The translations under genes and the position numbers were made by a program. The notes beneath the pieces are model-generated. The model was not told the origin of the DNA, ran no database searches, and saw nothing but the letters and a program-made list of their open reading frames with translations. From positions 124,001 through 188,000 of the forward strand of contig JACEFZ010026862.1 of the NCBI GenBank assembly GCA_014155875.1: a DNA stretch of 64,000 nucleotides, written 5' to 3'. How positions within the stretch are numbered: position 1 is the stretch's first letter; every line of letters begins with the position of its first letter. The DNA is from Cepaea nemoralis. Its lineage: Eukaryota > Mollusca > Gastropoda > Stylommatophora > Helicidae. This document shows, piece after piece, positions 1 to 12,321 of the stretch.

Positions 1-2796
1 GTCAGACGCGATGAGAATATCATCCATAAACGAGACGACAGAGGGATCCCTTAAAGGGTCTAATAACTTTCTCATCATGCGTGTGAACACACTGGGCGCA
101 TTGCTCAGCCCAAAAGGCATCACCTTAAATTCGTAATGGCCGCTCGGAGTACTGAAAGCGAGCATGGGCCGAACCTCAGGCTTCACAGGGATCTGATAAT
201 ATCCCCGGCTTAAATCAATTTTTGAGAAGTACTTTGCCCTATTTAATCTGGCAAACAGTTGATTTGTGTTAGGTAACGGCTCAACTTGGAATGTCGTACA
301 ATTGTTTAAATGCCTGTAATCAATACATAAGCGGTGCTCCCCGCTTGGCTTCCTCAACAAGACAACCCCGGCATTATAAGGGGAAGTCGAAGGAGTGATG
401 ATGTCATCGTCCAGAAGCTTCTGGATTTCAGTTTCCAGGGCCTTCTCTTTCGAAAAGGGTACTGGATATATTTTCTGGCGAACTGGGTCTTGGGTAGTCA
501 GAGTCATATCAAACTCGACCAACCCTGTCCGCCCTGGCCGATCGGTAAGAATCTGCTGATGGGACTCTAACAACCGGATGACACGGTCTGTTTCTTCAGC
601 CGACAGATCAGGATTTATATGGACATCCCTATAGGTTTCCCCAGGGTGTAATGGATAACCCCGATCCGCGTCTTCGCCCGATTCAGTTTCCATCGCGACC
701 GCCATAGTCATGAGTGGGAGAGAAGTACCATCAGATCGTTCTTCAAACTTTTTGAGAAGGTTAATGTGGAAGATTTTGGATTTCCCCCTGATCCGGATGG
801 CATAGTTGGTGCGGGACACAACCCTTTCCACCGGGAAAGGCCCCTGCCAACCAATCTCGAGTTTATTGGAACCTACTGGAAGTAACAACAGAACCCGATC
901 CCCCACCTTAAGAGACCTATCTTTCGTCCTTCTATTGTAGTAGGCCGCGTGTCTCTTTCTGGCCGCCCTCAGATTCTGAGCTGCCAAAGCCCAACCCGTC
1001 TGGAGTTTTTTCTTTAACTCTTCGACGTATTTATAAGAGGATACAACTTCTTCGGAAGTTTCTTCCTCTGTCCAACATCTCAATAAGGCTTCTAAGGGAC
1101 CCTTGATTGGCCTCCCGAATAGTAGAGTGGCTGGTGGCAACCCGGTCGACCCATGGGGAACCTCCCGATAGGCGAACAAGGCGGCTGAGATATACTCATC
1201 CCATCTGTCTGGTTTCTCTTGAGCCAGCTTCCGAAGCATGGTCATCAAGGTACCATTAAACCTCTCTACTTGCCCATTAGACTGAGGGTGATACGGGCTG
1301 GTGTGAATGTGGTTGGTCTGGAAGATACGAAAGACTTCTTCCATCAGCTTACCACAGAACTGAGACCCATTGTCCGTTAGGATCTGGTTGGGAAATCCCA
1401 ACCTAGTAAAGGTCTCCATCAGTGCATCAGCCACTCGCTTAGAGTCGATTGTGGCCAAAGGTATCGCCTCACCCCACATGGAACAGCAATCCACCATCGT
1501 GAGAATGTACTTATTCCTCTTCCTAGTCCTAGGAAGAGGACCAACAAGATCGATGGCAACTCTCTCGAAAGGAGAGTTCATAATGGGCATGTCACCCAAG
1601 ACTACCGGAGCTGTCCAGTGTTTTGGTGCCACTCGCTGGCACTCTGGGCACGACTTGACGTACCTACGCACGTCTCCAGTCATCCCTGGCCAATAGTAAT
1701 GGCAGGAAATGCGCTGGAGAGTTGCCCCGACACCCATATGTCCACTGAAAGAAATGGTGTGTCCCATATGAAGAAGCTGTTCCCGATAAGCCTTAGGAAC
1801 TACCAGCTGTCCATGCTGGCGATCCTCCACTCCGGCTCTCCGGTACAGTAACCGATTCTTCATATAATACTGACCCCGTCTTGGTGGGTCAGAACTTTTT
1901 GGCAACTGGTTGAAGCAAGGTTGCAAAGTAGCATCCTGGCTTTGAGCAGCTCGTAACTCCCCAGGCAAAGGATTCACGATCAAGGCCGGCGTCTGCTCAT
2001 CCTCCGATTGAGATCTGGTTTGCATCGCTCCTACGTACATGGGTTCGGTTGGAATCCCTAGAAAGACGTAGCGACAACCCAAGATCATTGGGAAGATTGG
2101 ATCTAGCAGAACGGCTGCCTGTATAGTGCCGGTAACATATTTTGATTTAATGTCCACCTTCGCAATTGGAAGAGACATTGCTACCGCACTCTTTGTCGCC
2201 GTTTGAATCTCAATAGATTCTCCGGTTAACTGCTCTGGACTCACTAAGTGTGATGAAATTACAGCCTCAAACTGCAAACCGGTGTCGTAGAGACACTCAA
2301 CTGGTTGACCGTTCACAAGTACCGTTTCTACTACTGGTGGTTTTTCTAAATCTTTGTTCCCAAGATCCCTCCCTTCTACCTCCTTGTGAGACCCTTCCCC
2401 GGTTTCTACAAGACAAGCAGCATAGTGAGAGTCTTTCTGTTTACGCCGGCAATCAACCGTATTGTGTGTGGGAGATTTGCAATAGGCGCACCACTTTTCA
2501 CTCCACTTTCTTTTAGGAGATCCAGGTGGACTCTTACCAGAGGGTTTCTTACTAGGAACTTTATCGAAAGGATCCTCCTTCTTGGTGTGAGCTGTTTTAG
2601 GGTTCTTCTTCTTTCCAGACCATGTGTCTGGTGGTCGGGGATTGGGTTGTGACAATTCCCCATTATCTCCATGAGCTAGCACATACCTTTCCGCTAATGT
2701 GTTGACTATGTCTAACCTTTCTGCCCCATTTTCAAGCAAGAAGGTTTGCAATGGCTTAGGCATCATCCTCTTCATTTGGTCCACGACCACCTAATT
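1..2796 (-). CDS. Gmr1-like Ty3/gypsy pol: protease-integrase-RT, partial
   Basis: Minus-strand reading frame that appears open from about 2796 to the left window edge (codon starts at positions equal to 1 mod 3). In coding order I read a CX2CX4HX4C zinc knuckle (about 2450-2490), a retropepsin DTG motif (about 2280), an HHCC zinc domain ending in CPEC (about 1640-1780), and an integrase core with VAIDLVGP (about 1550), TDNGSQF (about 1365) and QSNGQVERFNG (about 1265). A GPY/F module with WQGPF follows (about 850), then reverse transcriptase ending in FMDDIL at 1-42. Integrase therefore lies before RT, the reverse of ordinary Ty3/gypsy. That order is known for Gmr1-like elements. RNase H and the 3' LTR must lie off the left edge. 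The frame looks well preserved, so this may be a fairly young copy. Confidence 0.85.
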
Positions 2797-3563
2797 CTTC
2801 CAAACTTTCATAGTCGTTAGCAAATCCAGCTAATGACATCCACTTCAAAAGGTAAGACTTCAATCTGAACACTGTAGGCTGCGAACATCTCTCCTGGCTC
2901 TCTCTTCGACTTTCTGAACTGTTGTCGATAAGTATGAGCTGTCATCTGGAACCTTTTCAATAGTGCTTTCTCCAAAGCTTCATAGTCATTCTCCATACCA
3001 GGTGGCAACCTAGAATAGACCTCGTACGCGGTCCCCCTCAGGCCCTGTGAGAGTTTCAAATTCCATTTCCCACGTTCCAATCCCATAGCCAAAGCCATCG
3101 ACTGAAATCTGTGAAGGTACTGGTCGATCTTATCTTTGTGCTCATCGAACGGGAGCAACGGGAACTTCATTGCCTGGTATGGACCGCCACCAGAAGCTGT
3201 TGAGTCAGGGAGAACAGCGCCTCCCACTGCACCATCTCTTTCCTTGGCAGTTTGAGCTTTCAGCTCCAACTCCCTCATACGGAACTCATGGTCTCTGACT
3301 GCCTGCTCGGCCTCCATCTTCCTAGCCTCAGCCTCCATCTTCTTAACCTCAGCCTCCGTCTTCCTAGCCTCAGCCTCCGCCTCAATCCTCTTGGCTTCGC
3401 GCACAGCCTGTCTGAAGTCTCTTTCTACTTCCTGAACATATTTCTGTAACTCCGCTCCATCATAACCCATTTCACGCCCTGTAGCCTGTACGTCAGCGAC
3501 ATTAAACCCAGCTGATGCCATCTTAAACTCAGAGGGTAAGGGAGGAGGTAATTGTCTATTCAC
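2797..3563 (-). pseudogene. Gmr1-like gag, frameshifted near its C-terminus
   Basis: A 248-residue minus-strand frame starting at 3563. The N-terminal third is a charged coiled coil of repeated EAEARKxEAE-type heptads. Next comes a retrotransposon-gag-like segment with the FDEHKDKIDQYLHRF and KLSQGLRGTAYEVYSRL motifs. Near 2870 the gag reading moves to another frame, and near 2793 to the frame used by pol, so two small indels separate gag from pol. One such shift might be programmed in a live element. Two within 80 bases are more likely mutations or sequencing errors. The capsid-like protein would package the element's RNA. Confidence 0.8.
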
Positions 3564-3744
3564 CTGCCCTCACAAATACACAACAAGTTACATTACACAA
3601 CCACAACACGTCGTATGTCGGTCAGTCTGTGTCAGGAAGAGTATAGACAATAGCCAGGCACGGTAGGCAGAACCTATTGATAGAAAACAAGGATATCTGT
3701 CCCCTATCACTAAATCAGCCAGAACTCCACCAGGATTTCAAATA

Positions 3745-3762
3745 TCCCGGGACGTGCCCCCA
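3745..3762 (-). promoter_or_regulatory. Primer binding site resembling tRNA-Pro type
   Basis: On the minus strand, TGGGGGCACGTCCCGGGAT lies a few bases after a TTACA end and about 180 bases upstream of the gag start. It differs in two places from the tRNA-Pro-type primer site of gammaretroviruses (TGGGGGCTCGTCCGGGAT). This fixes the inner edge of the 5' LTR near 3768. Confidence 0.6.
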
Positions 3763-3767
3763 GAAAT

Positions 3768-4010
3768 TGTAACAAGCTACGTGGAGGGTCCCAAATAGCC
3801 CGGTCACAATGTTTCATTAATCTTCTATAGCCCTGGCTGGGATAGGTCTTTACTTGCCAACCCTCCTCCGTTTTCCCTGGACTCACTGTCACGCTTCCTT
3901 TCGACCTAGGGACCTATTTCCTGCAGTGTTCTTCTGGCTGACGCATAAATAACATGGCAGTCGTCAGAACAACTTGGAAGTAATTTTATTAACCTAATCA
4001 AGAACAGCAC
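3768..4010 (-). repeat. 5' LTR of the Gmr1-like element, inner part
   Basis: The sequence just upstream (minus strand) of the primer binding site should be the R-U5 part of the 5' LTR. An AATAAA signal sits at 3985-3990 on the minus strand. The outer LTR boundary cannot be fixed because the partner LTR is outside the window. It could extend well past 4.5 kb. Confidence 0.4.
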
Positions 4011-5576
4011 AGGAACACATAAAGGCAGTTAAACAGATAGTTCTACACAGACACTACACTGGTAAAGTTTCGACACCGAGCCTCAAGTCGCCACAGTCAC
4101 AGATCCAGCTTCAGATACTGTCTGATCTGTCCACACACTTCTCACCAAAGATGTCTGAATCTCCTTCCTTCTCCAGCAACTGGTTGTAGGTTCAACAGGC
4201 TTTTGTAGATTCCAAGCGACTGGTGTGTTGAGGACTTCTGTTCATTGCCATCTGAATTAATTCGGCACCAGGTCTTCACTGACCTAGGAAAAGTCTTACG
4301 GTTGCAGATACGGTGAGGTGTTCGTGGAGGGATAATGGATGGGTGCCTTTTAATGTCTGGTATAAAATGGGTATGCCAGAAAATCACTCTTAGGCTCCCT
4401 CCAGACAACAACTGCTCTCAGGCGTATGTTGTTGAAAAAAAACCGGCAATGCACCAGTCATGCAAAATGTCCTTGCCTCACGACCTGGACCTTGCCTCTG
4501 TCTCAGAGTTAAACGCACCAAACCCTGAGTTGGCCTCGTCGGACATATTGGCGTTAGCCTAGAAGCACTGGTGATAATGTCCCTTAGAAGACATAGTCAC
4601 TTCCCATAGAAGAGGACCCTGGAGATGACAAACAAAACCTGAGCGACTGGGCTGACTCATGTATCACACAAATACACTATATTTAATACCTGAATGACTG
4701 GGCCTGACCTGTCAGGTGGCCCCTGGATTGACCACGTCCGGGCTTGAGGAGACCTCCAGCTGGACGAAGTCCTGTTGTCTTTTTGCCCACAAGACACACT
4801 CTCCACATTCATACCAAGCCTTTATTATGATTTGGCCCACTCATTTCCATGCTTCCCTCTCACTTGCAAACGCTGCCTTTCTCACAACTACGATCCTGTG
4901 TGTTTCTCCTCGTTACTAAAAGTATAGTATTGGGGTTGTATGGCACGCAGTGTAGTTCCCCATTCCCCGCAAGAATAGGCAAGAAGATACTACCCCTCCC
5001 GGCCGCTGCTCTTGTCTGAGCTGTCGCCGCAAGGTACCGGTAGTGCCTCACAGAACACATAGATTTAGAGGAATGCAGGTTCTCTCAATGAGATAGAGAA
5101 GTCCATTATCTTCCCGACATCATCCTATCGAGTAACAGACGAAAGATATAGTCCTGTGGATAGCCTCTTCTGGCTCAAGAAGATAGATCATAGATTACTA
5201 TAGCTATCCAATGATGATATTCCACAGAAAGATGACAAGCTGCCCAATTCAAGCCGTAGACAGAAAGATAGCAACAGCTCATCTGACGCTAAGAACAAAT
5301 GAAATCCTCTGGGGAGATATATTGTTCCGTTTCACTTCCCCGGCTATGCCAAGAACAAGACACCCATTTAGATTGCCAACGGTCAACCAACTCTTCATTG
5401 GTTATGATTGGCTTTTCGCCAATTCATCTTCCCCTTTGATACAAAATACATTTATAAGTCCAGGTCTGTCTGGACCACCCACAACCCAAGTTTACCTTTC
5501 AAAATGTCTCAGTGGTAGTTGCACTTCTGTCGTTATCTTTAATTAACTTTGACAAGTTGCAACTTGCAAACGGTAC
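4011..5576. other. No recognised gene; possible LTR remainder and flank
   Basis: No frame here resembles a known protein to me. It may hold the outer half of the Gmr1-like LTR and degenerate upstream sequence of the gag-protease fragment that begins near 5577. Confidence 0.3.
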
Positions 5577-6239
5577 TTGTTTGCCCGGCCATCAATTGAC
5601 CAGCCGCTGCACCAGTGCACATTTGACGCAAAGCGCGCCTTCGGGACTACCCGAAAGGAAAGACAAATATATACTCGCTCCATGTACAGATTGTGGTATG
5701 AAGATAACCCAAAGAACCATCTTTCATGGAGAATTGAGCGAACAAGAGAACTGAGAGCTTCCGAAAGCCGGTTCCCCCTGTTTACCAAGAATAACAGAAT
5801 ACATAAGGACATGGGCCACTGGCGTTTCGCTACAGATGAACTAGAAAGTGCAAATCAGAATGAAAGTGAAAATGAGAGTGAAAGTGAAATAGTGAATGCC
5901 CTAGAAGTCATTGACATCTTTGACTATGATGGTTGTAACACATATAAAAAGTTTCAGCTTGACACAACCCTCGAATGTGGCCATACAATACCCATATCGA
6001 ATGAAATGACCAATGCCGCCTTGTCATCAAAAAGCAAACTTCAGTTTGTAAAAGGGTTTGTAAATATCCAACCATGTAAAGTAATGTGTGACAGCGGCTC
6101 GACCCTGGTTGGGGTAAGGAGGACACTAGTTAAAGACAGTGACTATACAAATGACTATGTAACATGTAGAACATTTGCAGGCACGATTGAAAAATACCCC
6201 TTAGCAATGACCGGAACACCATGCAACATACGGAAGTAA
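5577..6239 (+). pseudogene. LTR-retrotransposon gag/protease fragment
   Basis: A 220-residue frame whose C-terminal third reads as a retropepsin: a CDSGS active-site motif, then GVRRTLV, then CRTFAGTIE. The same order (DTGSD, GVNHKLI, CRTFGGTIE) occurs in element C at 26.1-26.3 kb, so both belong to one broad Ty3/gypsy lineage. The active site is DSG rather than DTG. An acidic run of N/S/E residues lies just upstream. The frame stops soon after the flap region, and no RT follows. It is therefore a truncated remnant with unclear LTRs. Confidence 0.65.
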
Positions 6240-7388
6240 AAGTGTATACAAGTACACATGAAGGGGAAAGGGTTTGGATTTATTCTTAAAGAGGCCAAGG
6301 CAATTTGCCTTGATGTAACTCTGTAAAAGGAGTACATTATCCTGGGTATAATATTGGATACTTGAGAAGGGCGTAGTGTGGAAACACATAAATCGTCAGG
6401 ATACTTCGGTCTGGGTAGCAAGACTTTAAGAATAGGAAGAGAAGTGAGGCTCTGTAGCAAATCACCCTAAATCGCAGTACTCAAGATGCATGAGTTGCCA
6501 GTATTATAATACAGATAACTGAGTTCCCATCCACTATATTACTATATCAAAGAAGAGATTTATTCCCGTGATCCCTTGACAGAATTAGTTCAGACTAATT
6601 AAAACATTGAAACCCATAAGAGAGGGGGGAAGGGAGACCCTGTCAGAGTCTCACAGTCATAGTACAAAGGAAACAATACACGGAAAGAACCAGCGCCCAA
6701 AGAAGGGAGATAGGAACGACCCGAACGTTCGATAACATAGGGGTCGAATTGCCTACTTCGCAATAGACCCAGGCGGAGGTCGCCTAAAGCGTGAAAAGCA
6801 ACTCTCACGAGGTGTGCGAGACACGCCGTGTCCACCGGACACAAGTCGAGGGGCAGACGGCAACTGGACAGCGGACTGAAAGGAGGGTTTAGCTTCTAGG
6901 GACAGAACATATAGATATTGGTTTAGAGTCTAGAGATCGTTGTTAATAGACTAATGCAGTGATGTATAAATTATATGATGCTTTGTCGATGTGTATGTAA
7001 GATATCATGAAAGAAAGTGCTAGATGACTGTTCATTAGATCTACCTGATATTAAAGTAGATTGATAATGTTTGCACTTGGAGTTATGTTAGATCATTGAT
7101 CGCCTGTTTGAACCCGAGTCTTCTATCCCTAGATCTGAGACGTTGACAAAAGTGTGAAATTTTGTTAATAAAATAAGAAAAATTTCAGCCAAATTTCAGC
7201 CAAACTTATGAAAAGTAGGAAAATTCCTTAACCAAAGGGGAAAAATATCTCACGTTGTAATTTTACATCCCCAACCTACTAGAGATATTTGCCTGTCCCC
7301 TATGCAAACAACAGCTGTATTTCAGAAAATTAAATGTATCTTATGTAATAAGTCACTATGGTGAAAGGAAAAAAATAAAATTTTAACC
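6240..7388. other. No recognised gene
   Basis: Nothing here matches a family I know. Short frames on both strands look like chance openings. It may be decayed internal or LTR sequence of the element to its left. Confidence 0.3.
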
Positions 7389-8755
7389 TCCTCCAATGTG
7401 TCTCCACCTTGCCGCGGTGGGGGAACTTGAGTGTCCCACTGACCCCAAGCACTGTACCAATGGATATAAACTACATATTAGACAGCTCTTGGGATAGGAG
7501 TCAGACTAAGAGAGACACAACCTGCTGCTCTGCAGGTAGACTGAGGATAGCAGTCTAAATCAGGCAGACGATGCCAATAATCTCTGTCCGGACATAACCT
7601 CTTAGGCTTCCAGCCGAGGTGTATGGTTGAACGTCTCTAAGCCATAAACCCTCGGAAGAGAGAGCCTGGCCGACACAAACATACATTATAAGTGAGGTGA
7701 GGTGCTGAGCAAGCTACATGCTTGGTGCAGATACTCGTTCGATGGCTCTTAGCTGGGGGACATGAGGGATCCCCGGATGAGAGGGCCTGGCACGGAGGTA
7801 AGGTGCTGGGCCGGCAGCACATGTAGCCTACCTCGTGAGCGAGTACTCAAGGTGGAAAAACACCTCCGTCGTACGTTCCGAAGATAGTCTGTAATTGTAC
7901 TCATGGAGTGAGTGTAGTCAAAGGTGGACAATTGTCTCGTTGACACGAAATAGAACGCCTGGCTTGCGAATCCATTACGTGGCAGCCCGAAGCAAAAGCT
8001 TGCTGTGTGGAAGTCGAAATAAGAGTCTAACTTGTCTCGAAACCCGAGGAAGGCTAACCTCATTAAAAATGCCTGCTGAAGTCGGAAGTGCCAGCCTACA
8101 GGCGGCAAAATAAAAATGGCACTACGCAATCACGTCCGAGTGAAATGTCTTTCGTGACTGCAAAAGCTCTAACTATTCTTCCCTCGTGCTAGGAACAGCT
8201 ACCTAGTTTCCGAATGCCGCTCTTGTTCGGAACAGCTCTGACTAGGTAGCTTTCCGAATGTCCGACGTGTCTGGAACAGCTCTGACGGACACAACGACAA
8301 GCACATGTCCGAAAAACTCGCTGAGTGGATACTGATTGCAGACCAGTCTGGTTTGTGCGGGAACGACCCGGGGCGACCGAAATGCCCAATATATTGAAGT
8401 GAGGAATTAAAGCAGAAATGAGCAGGACGTGACGATACCCTCGGTGAGCCCAGCACCAGGGCGCTATGTGCCGGCCCTGCAATTATGGAAGCCACCCTGG
8501 ATGGCGGAAAATGCCATGGACTGCCCCTGCCTTCCTTTGAGGGTCGACCGTTGTCTTCGACCGTTCCAACTTGGCCAGCTGGGTTGTGGACTGTACCGCA
8601 AAAGTGAGAGTCTCCCAGGAATGCTACCTGGTCAAAAAAGCACGATAAAGCCGGATGTGTTGGTCTACGGGTTTCGCCCCAAGGGCGCATAACGGACACA
8701 CCGTAATCACATCTGAAAAAGCACTCCGGATGAACGCAAAGAAGAAGAAGAAATT
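7389..8755 (+). repeat. Non-coding interspersed element with (GAA)n-type end
   Basis: Begins near a CCTTGCCGCGGTGGGGG motif and ends in GAACGCAAAGAAGAAGAAG. That tail resembles the one on the neighbouring non-LTR fragment (GCGAACGTAAGAAGAAG near 9155). The GC content is higher than in the flanks and no convincing protein is encoded. The 195-residue minus-strand frame at 8199-8786 has no recognisable motif. I read it as the untranslated part of a non-LTR element, or a non-autonomous derivative. Confidence 0.4.
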
Positions 8756-8839
8756 TCAACAATAAAATTGTACAACAAATTAACAATTAAATTTCTCTTT
8801 ATGTTTCCAAATTGAATATTTCATGTAGAAATTTAATTT

Positions 8840-9062
8840 AACAATGGCATGGAGGGACATCAGTATCAGAAATGACTGGCAGCAAACGAGGCAGAAATCT
8901 GTGGCACGTGTATACAAACTTGAAGATTGGCGAATCAGTCATGTGCACATGTGGGTTAGCGCATGCAGACCGGAAGACCACATACTCCAAGACTGCTCAC
9001 AGTATGACATATCAAGGTATACCGTCTGGACTAGAAACACAACAGTGGGAGATATACTCTAT
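8840..9062 (+). pseudogene. Non-LTR retrotransposon ORF2 C-terminus fragment
   Basis: Two overlapping frames together give the C-terminal zinc motif of LINE polymerases: MCTCG in one frame and EDHILQDC in the next, followed by the usual R-x2-VW-like ending. The split shows a one-base frameshift. An A-rich stretch follows. It is a 5'-truncated, dead copy, and the clade is not resolved. Confidence 0.6.
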
Positions 9063-9261
9063 GGACCACTGAGTGAGCAAAAAAAAAAACAAAAAAACAG
9101 CTAAATTCATACAAAAGACAACATTGCAGATTTAGACAATAAATTTCAAGCGAACGTAAGAAGAAGATATGTATTATGGACCACTGAGAATTAAACTAGA
9201 CAGTAAAATATAGATAAGAGACACCATTGCAGATGTAGACAATAAATTTCAAGCAAACGAC
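9063..9261 (+). repeat. 3' UTR of the LINE fragment, partly duplicated
   Basis: The phrase GACAATAAATTTCAAGC occurs twice (near 9138 and 9239), each time followed by an ACGxxAGAAGAAG tail. This looks like a tandem duplication of the LINE 3' end. The second copy runs into the long AAG array. Confidence 0.5.
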
Positions 9262-9372
9262 AGAAGAAGAAGAAGAAGAAGAAGAAGAAGAAGAAGAAGA
9301 AGAAGAAGAAGAAGAAGAAGAAGAAGAAGAAGAAGAAGAAGAAGAAGAAGAAGAAGAAGAAGAAGAAGAAGA
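9262..9372 (+). repeat. (AAG)n microsatellite
   Basis: About 110 bases of uninterrupted AAG repeats continuing the LINE 3' tail. Confidence 0.95.
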
Positions 9373-9530
9373 GGGCTTTCGAAACGCAGCTGCAGGCGAT
9401 TTGGCATCAAACCGTCTTGCGTTGGTGTTTTACTAAATTATATGGATGCCGGTCGTTCAGAAAGCAATGGAAAATTACTGAACGTAAACTTGCCAAGAGA
9501 TCACAACAGCAAAAAATGGTGGTGATGCGA
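9373..9530 (+). repeat. Fragment of the repeat found in the 16-20 kb palindrome arms
   Basis: The stretch with CAGAAAGCAATGG, AACTGAACGTAAA-like sequence and TGGTGGTGA matches 16530-16700 in the same orientation, and 20290-20470 inverted. Confidence 0.6.
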
Positions 9531-9540
9531 CGCCCCATAA

Positions 9541-10018
9541 AGAATATGTAACTACGTTTTTATTCTTTTATTCAATCAATCAATCATGTGCCATGCCGGA
9601 AAGCGTGGGCGGTCATGATTCGCCATTTCACTCGATCACCAGAGTCGTGGATCAGATCAGTGTTCCTGTCTCGTCCATGCCATGTGGCCAAGCCATCCAG
9701 GTATTTTCCTCTCGGTCTACCTCTTGGTCTGTTCTCTTCGATCTTGCCAGCTGTCACTAAGTTCTCCAGTCCATTTCTTCTCATAACATGTCCAAAAGTT
9801 TTGACTGTCTACGTCTAATTTCTCTAATCAATCTACGATTTTCATTTGTCTCTTGTAGTACTTGGTCATTGGTTTTTCTATCTGTCCATGGTATTCTTTG
9901 CATTTTCCTCAGAAACCACATTTCTGCAGCCATCAGATGTTTTTCAGCTTGACTGCACATTGTCCATGTTTCACATACATATAAAAGAACAGGCTCTATG
10001 TATCCCCTCAACACTCTT
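9541..10018 (-). pseudogene. 5'-truncated LINE, RT C-terminal region
   Basis: Two minus-strand frames (10014-9781 and 9784-9584) join with a frameshift near 9782. The first carries the CETWT and EMWFLRKMQRIPWTD motifs, and the second MRRNGLENLV, TGKIE-like and GRPRGKYLDGLATW. This is the thumb/C-terminal segment of many invertebrate LINE polymerases. The minus-strand 3' end is a GATTGATTGATTGAATAAAA tail near 9545-9575, a short-repeat tail instead of pure poly(A). RTE- and CR1-like groups both use such tails. Confidence 0.7.
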
Positions 10019-12113
10019 TTCTTACAAGGGAAATAATTTCATCAGGTGAATCATATTTCGGCTTTAGCAATCAAGGGGAACAATTATAGATTTGACTATA
10101 CTTGTACTGATAGTTATTTTGCAAGAGAAGTATATGTTTATTCCTGTAAGTATTTTATTCATATTTTGGATGTATCATTTGAATGTTACCAATATAAAAA
10201 CTTTTCACATTTTTATTATTATTTGAAATTTCAGACATTAAATTTTTGTGTAATAAATATTGTTTAGTACATTATTTCTATCTTTATCTGCCAGGCCTCG
10301 TCTGTTCAAACAGAAGTTAAGTTTACACTGGTTTCTTTTCACAACGTTTAAATCTTTCGACTACATTATTACAACTATTGTATTATGTCTTGGTAGTTGA
10401 CCCTGGCATTCGACCGGTGTACGATGCTCCTCCGGATTCCAGATTCCGTCTCCACTAGTTGGTGGCTGTAAGTTTCGGTAACCGGACCAGTTAGGCTTCA
10501 GGAGTATCAGCAGCGAGGCTCCTTAAATCAAACAAATAGTTGCAGACTCCTTAGTGTCTTGACAATAGCAATGTGTCTGAGTGCTGGTGGTGTGTGTCTG
10601 TTGTGTATGTGTCAGATGCAGAATAGGAACAAAACATAATTCATCTCTACTATTCTGTATCAAAAGCAAGGGTCAATAGCTCCTATTAGCTTGGCTATAC
10701 ATTGTATGACATGGTAATACAAAGTGACAAAGGGTCCAGAAGTGGACATATCCTAAGACCACATGGTCCCTTGGGGTAAAACCAGTAGACAAATCTTTGT
10801 TTGAAAAAAGCATTACAAAATGTACATGGCTGTAAAACTTGAAGTGACTCATATGCAATAATTACTGGTGCATTCCTTAACACCATGGTGAGGAAGTCCT
10901 GGGCAGCCAGGATGGTTCCCTAGATAGCTAAGGAAAGGCCAACAATAATTCAACCTAATCCCATATCAATCATTAGGCATAAACAATCAAGTGTCGCCAC
11001 AAAGTCGTGAGGTATACCCCACAGAATATACGAGCTAAAAGATAAGAAGAAGACCAGCAGGCAAGCAAGGGGGCTGAGATATTCCAGGCATTGGGCTTTA
11101 GGATGTCTCAGTTATCCCTTGTTGAGTTATTTACTCCCCAAATTCTGATTCCTCACCACATGGTATTTGCTTTCAACTTATGACCGTCAGTGTCGTGTAG
11201 TTCGGCATGGGGTAAGCAAATTTATGTTTGAATATAAATCGCCTATTAATATTGCTGGCATGTGAGAATCATGTTCCACATGTCTCTTCTACTTCTGCCC
11301 ACATGGCAAAATCATGTTATCATATTTTCAACAAAATATACACGTAAATACATTCACAAAATGCATATGAACATAATCAGTAAGGTTTATACATTATATC
11401 TATAAATATATCTAGGCCTCACATGTTTTCTCTCAATGTCTCCCCTTTCAAATACCACGTTTCATAAATATACATGGTCGGGAAAGTTTTGTGTTTTCCC
11501 AATATCAGAATATAAACGTGTACACACACCTTACTATAATCGTAACTATTGTGTTATTACACTCATCCCCAGTCTTATTGTAGCGATTAAGAACTCTTTT
11601 GGTATAATCTACCAAGGATGCAATTGGATATGGCAGCTCACTTCATGTAAGGTCTGCTTAGCACAACAGCTATGGTCTTTGTGAACCAGACGGAAGTTGT
11701 TAGTCACAATTTCCGGTGCAGCAGTACTATTAGCATATCGCTGTATTCCCGTTGCTAGGGAGTGACGGACCTATGTCCCCAGTCCTTAGACTTGGTATTA
11801 ATAAGGGTTGAAGACAGGGGATTTCCCTTGTGACATCATTTGAATAGATGACGTGAAAATACACGCTGTCCCCAATGCACTGTGTAGTTTTAGTGCAGAA
11901 AATGTCTGCGTAGTCATTCTGACGTCATTATTAGTAATTTAGCTGCTGTGCTGAATCCCGAATGTAAATAGTAATTCAGCTAACGTAATATTGGTGGTAT
12001 TCGCATAGTGATCTAGACTCATCCCGTCACATATGCTGCCCATACAGAAAAGTACGGCTCAGCGAACTTTTAGGGTGGATGAGCCTAGATCGACTATGGA
12101 TTCTCACCATTGA
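10019..12113. other. No recognised gene
   Basis: AT-rich, with only short frames and no motif I recognise. The part next to 12.1 kb could include the 3' region of the second Gmr1-like element, but I found no LTR pair. Confidence 0.3.
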
Positions 12114-12321
12114 TTATAGTTGAACCAAGTGTTCCCCTCTAGTGAAGGATCTATTAGACTTCTTTTGACTCCGGGGCTGACTTGGTACTTTGGTATGCCC
12201 TGGAATTTCTCTAGATACGTTGAGTGAGGATCCCGTCAGAGGTGGGTGTGGAAAGCTAAGAGGTTCTTCCCTCCTCCCTGTTTTCTGAACAACATTTAGA
12301 GCTACCAAAATGCACCGGTCG
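12114..12321 (-). pseudogene. Decayed spacer between GPY/F and RT of the second Gmr1-like element
   Basis: Continues downstream of the GPY/F module, where the first element has its linker to RT. Stops occur in all frames and no RT motif follows. Assigned by position only. Confidence 0.35.

Noticed and set aside
8640..8700. Second hammerhead ribozyme (GGCGAAACCC on the minus strand)
   Set aside because: The GAAA part is present but there is no CTGANGA segment upstream and no stem I partner.
8199..8786. 195-residue minus-strand frame
   Set aside because: No motif or family resemblance; it lies in the non-coding element at 7.4-8.75 kb and its composition suggests a chance opening.
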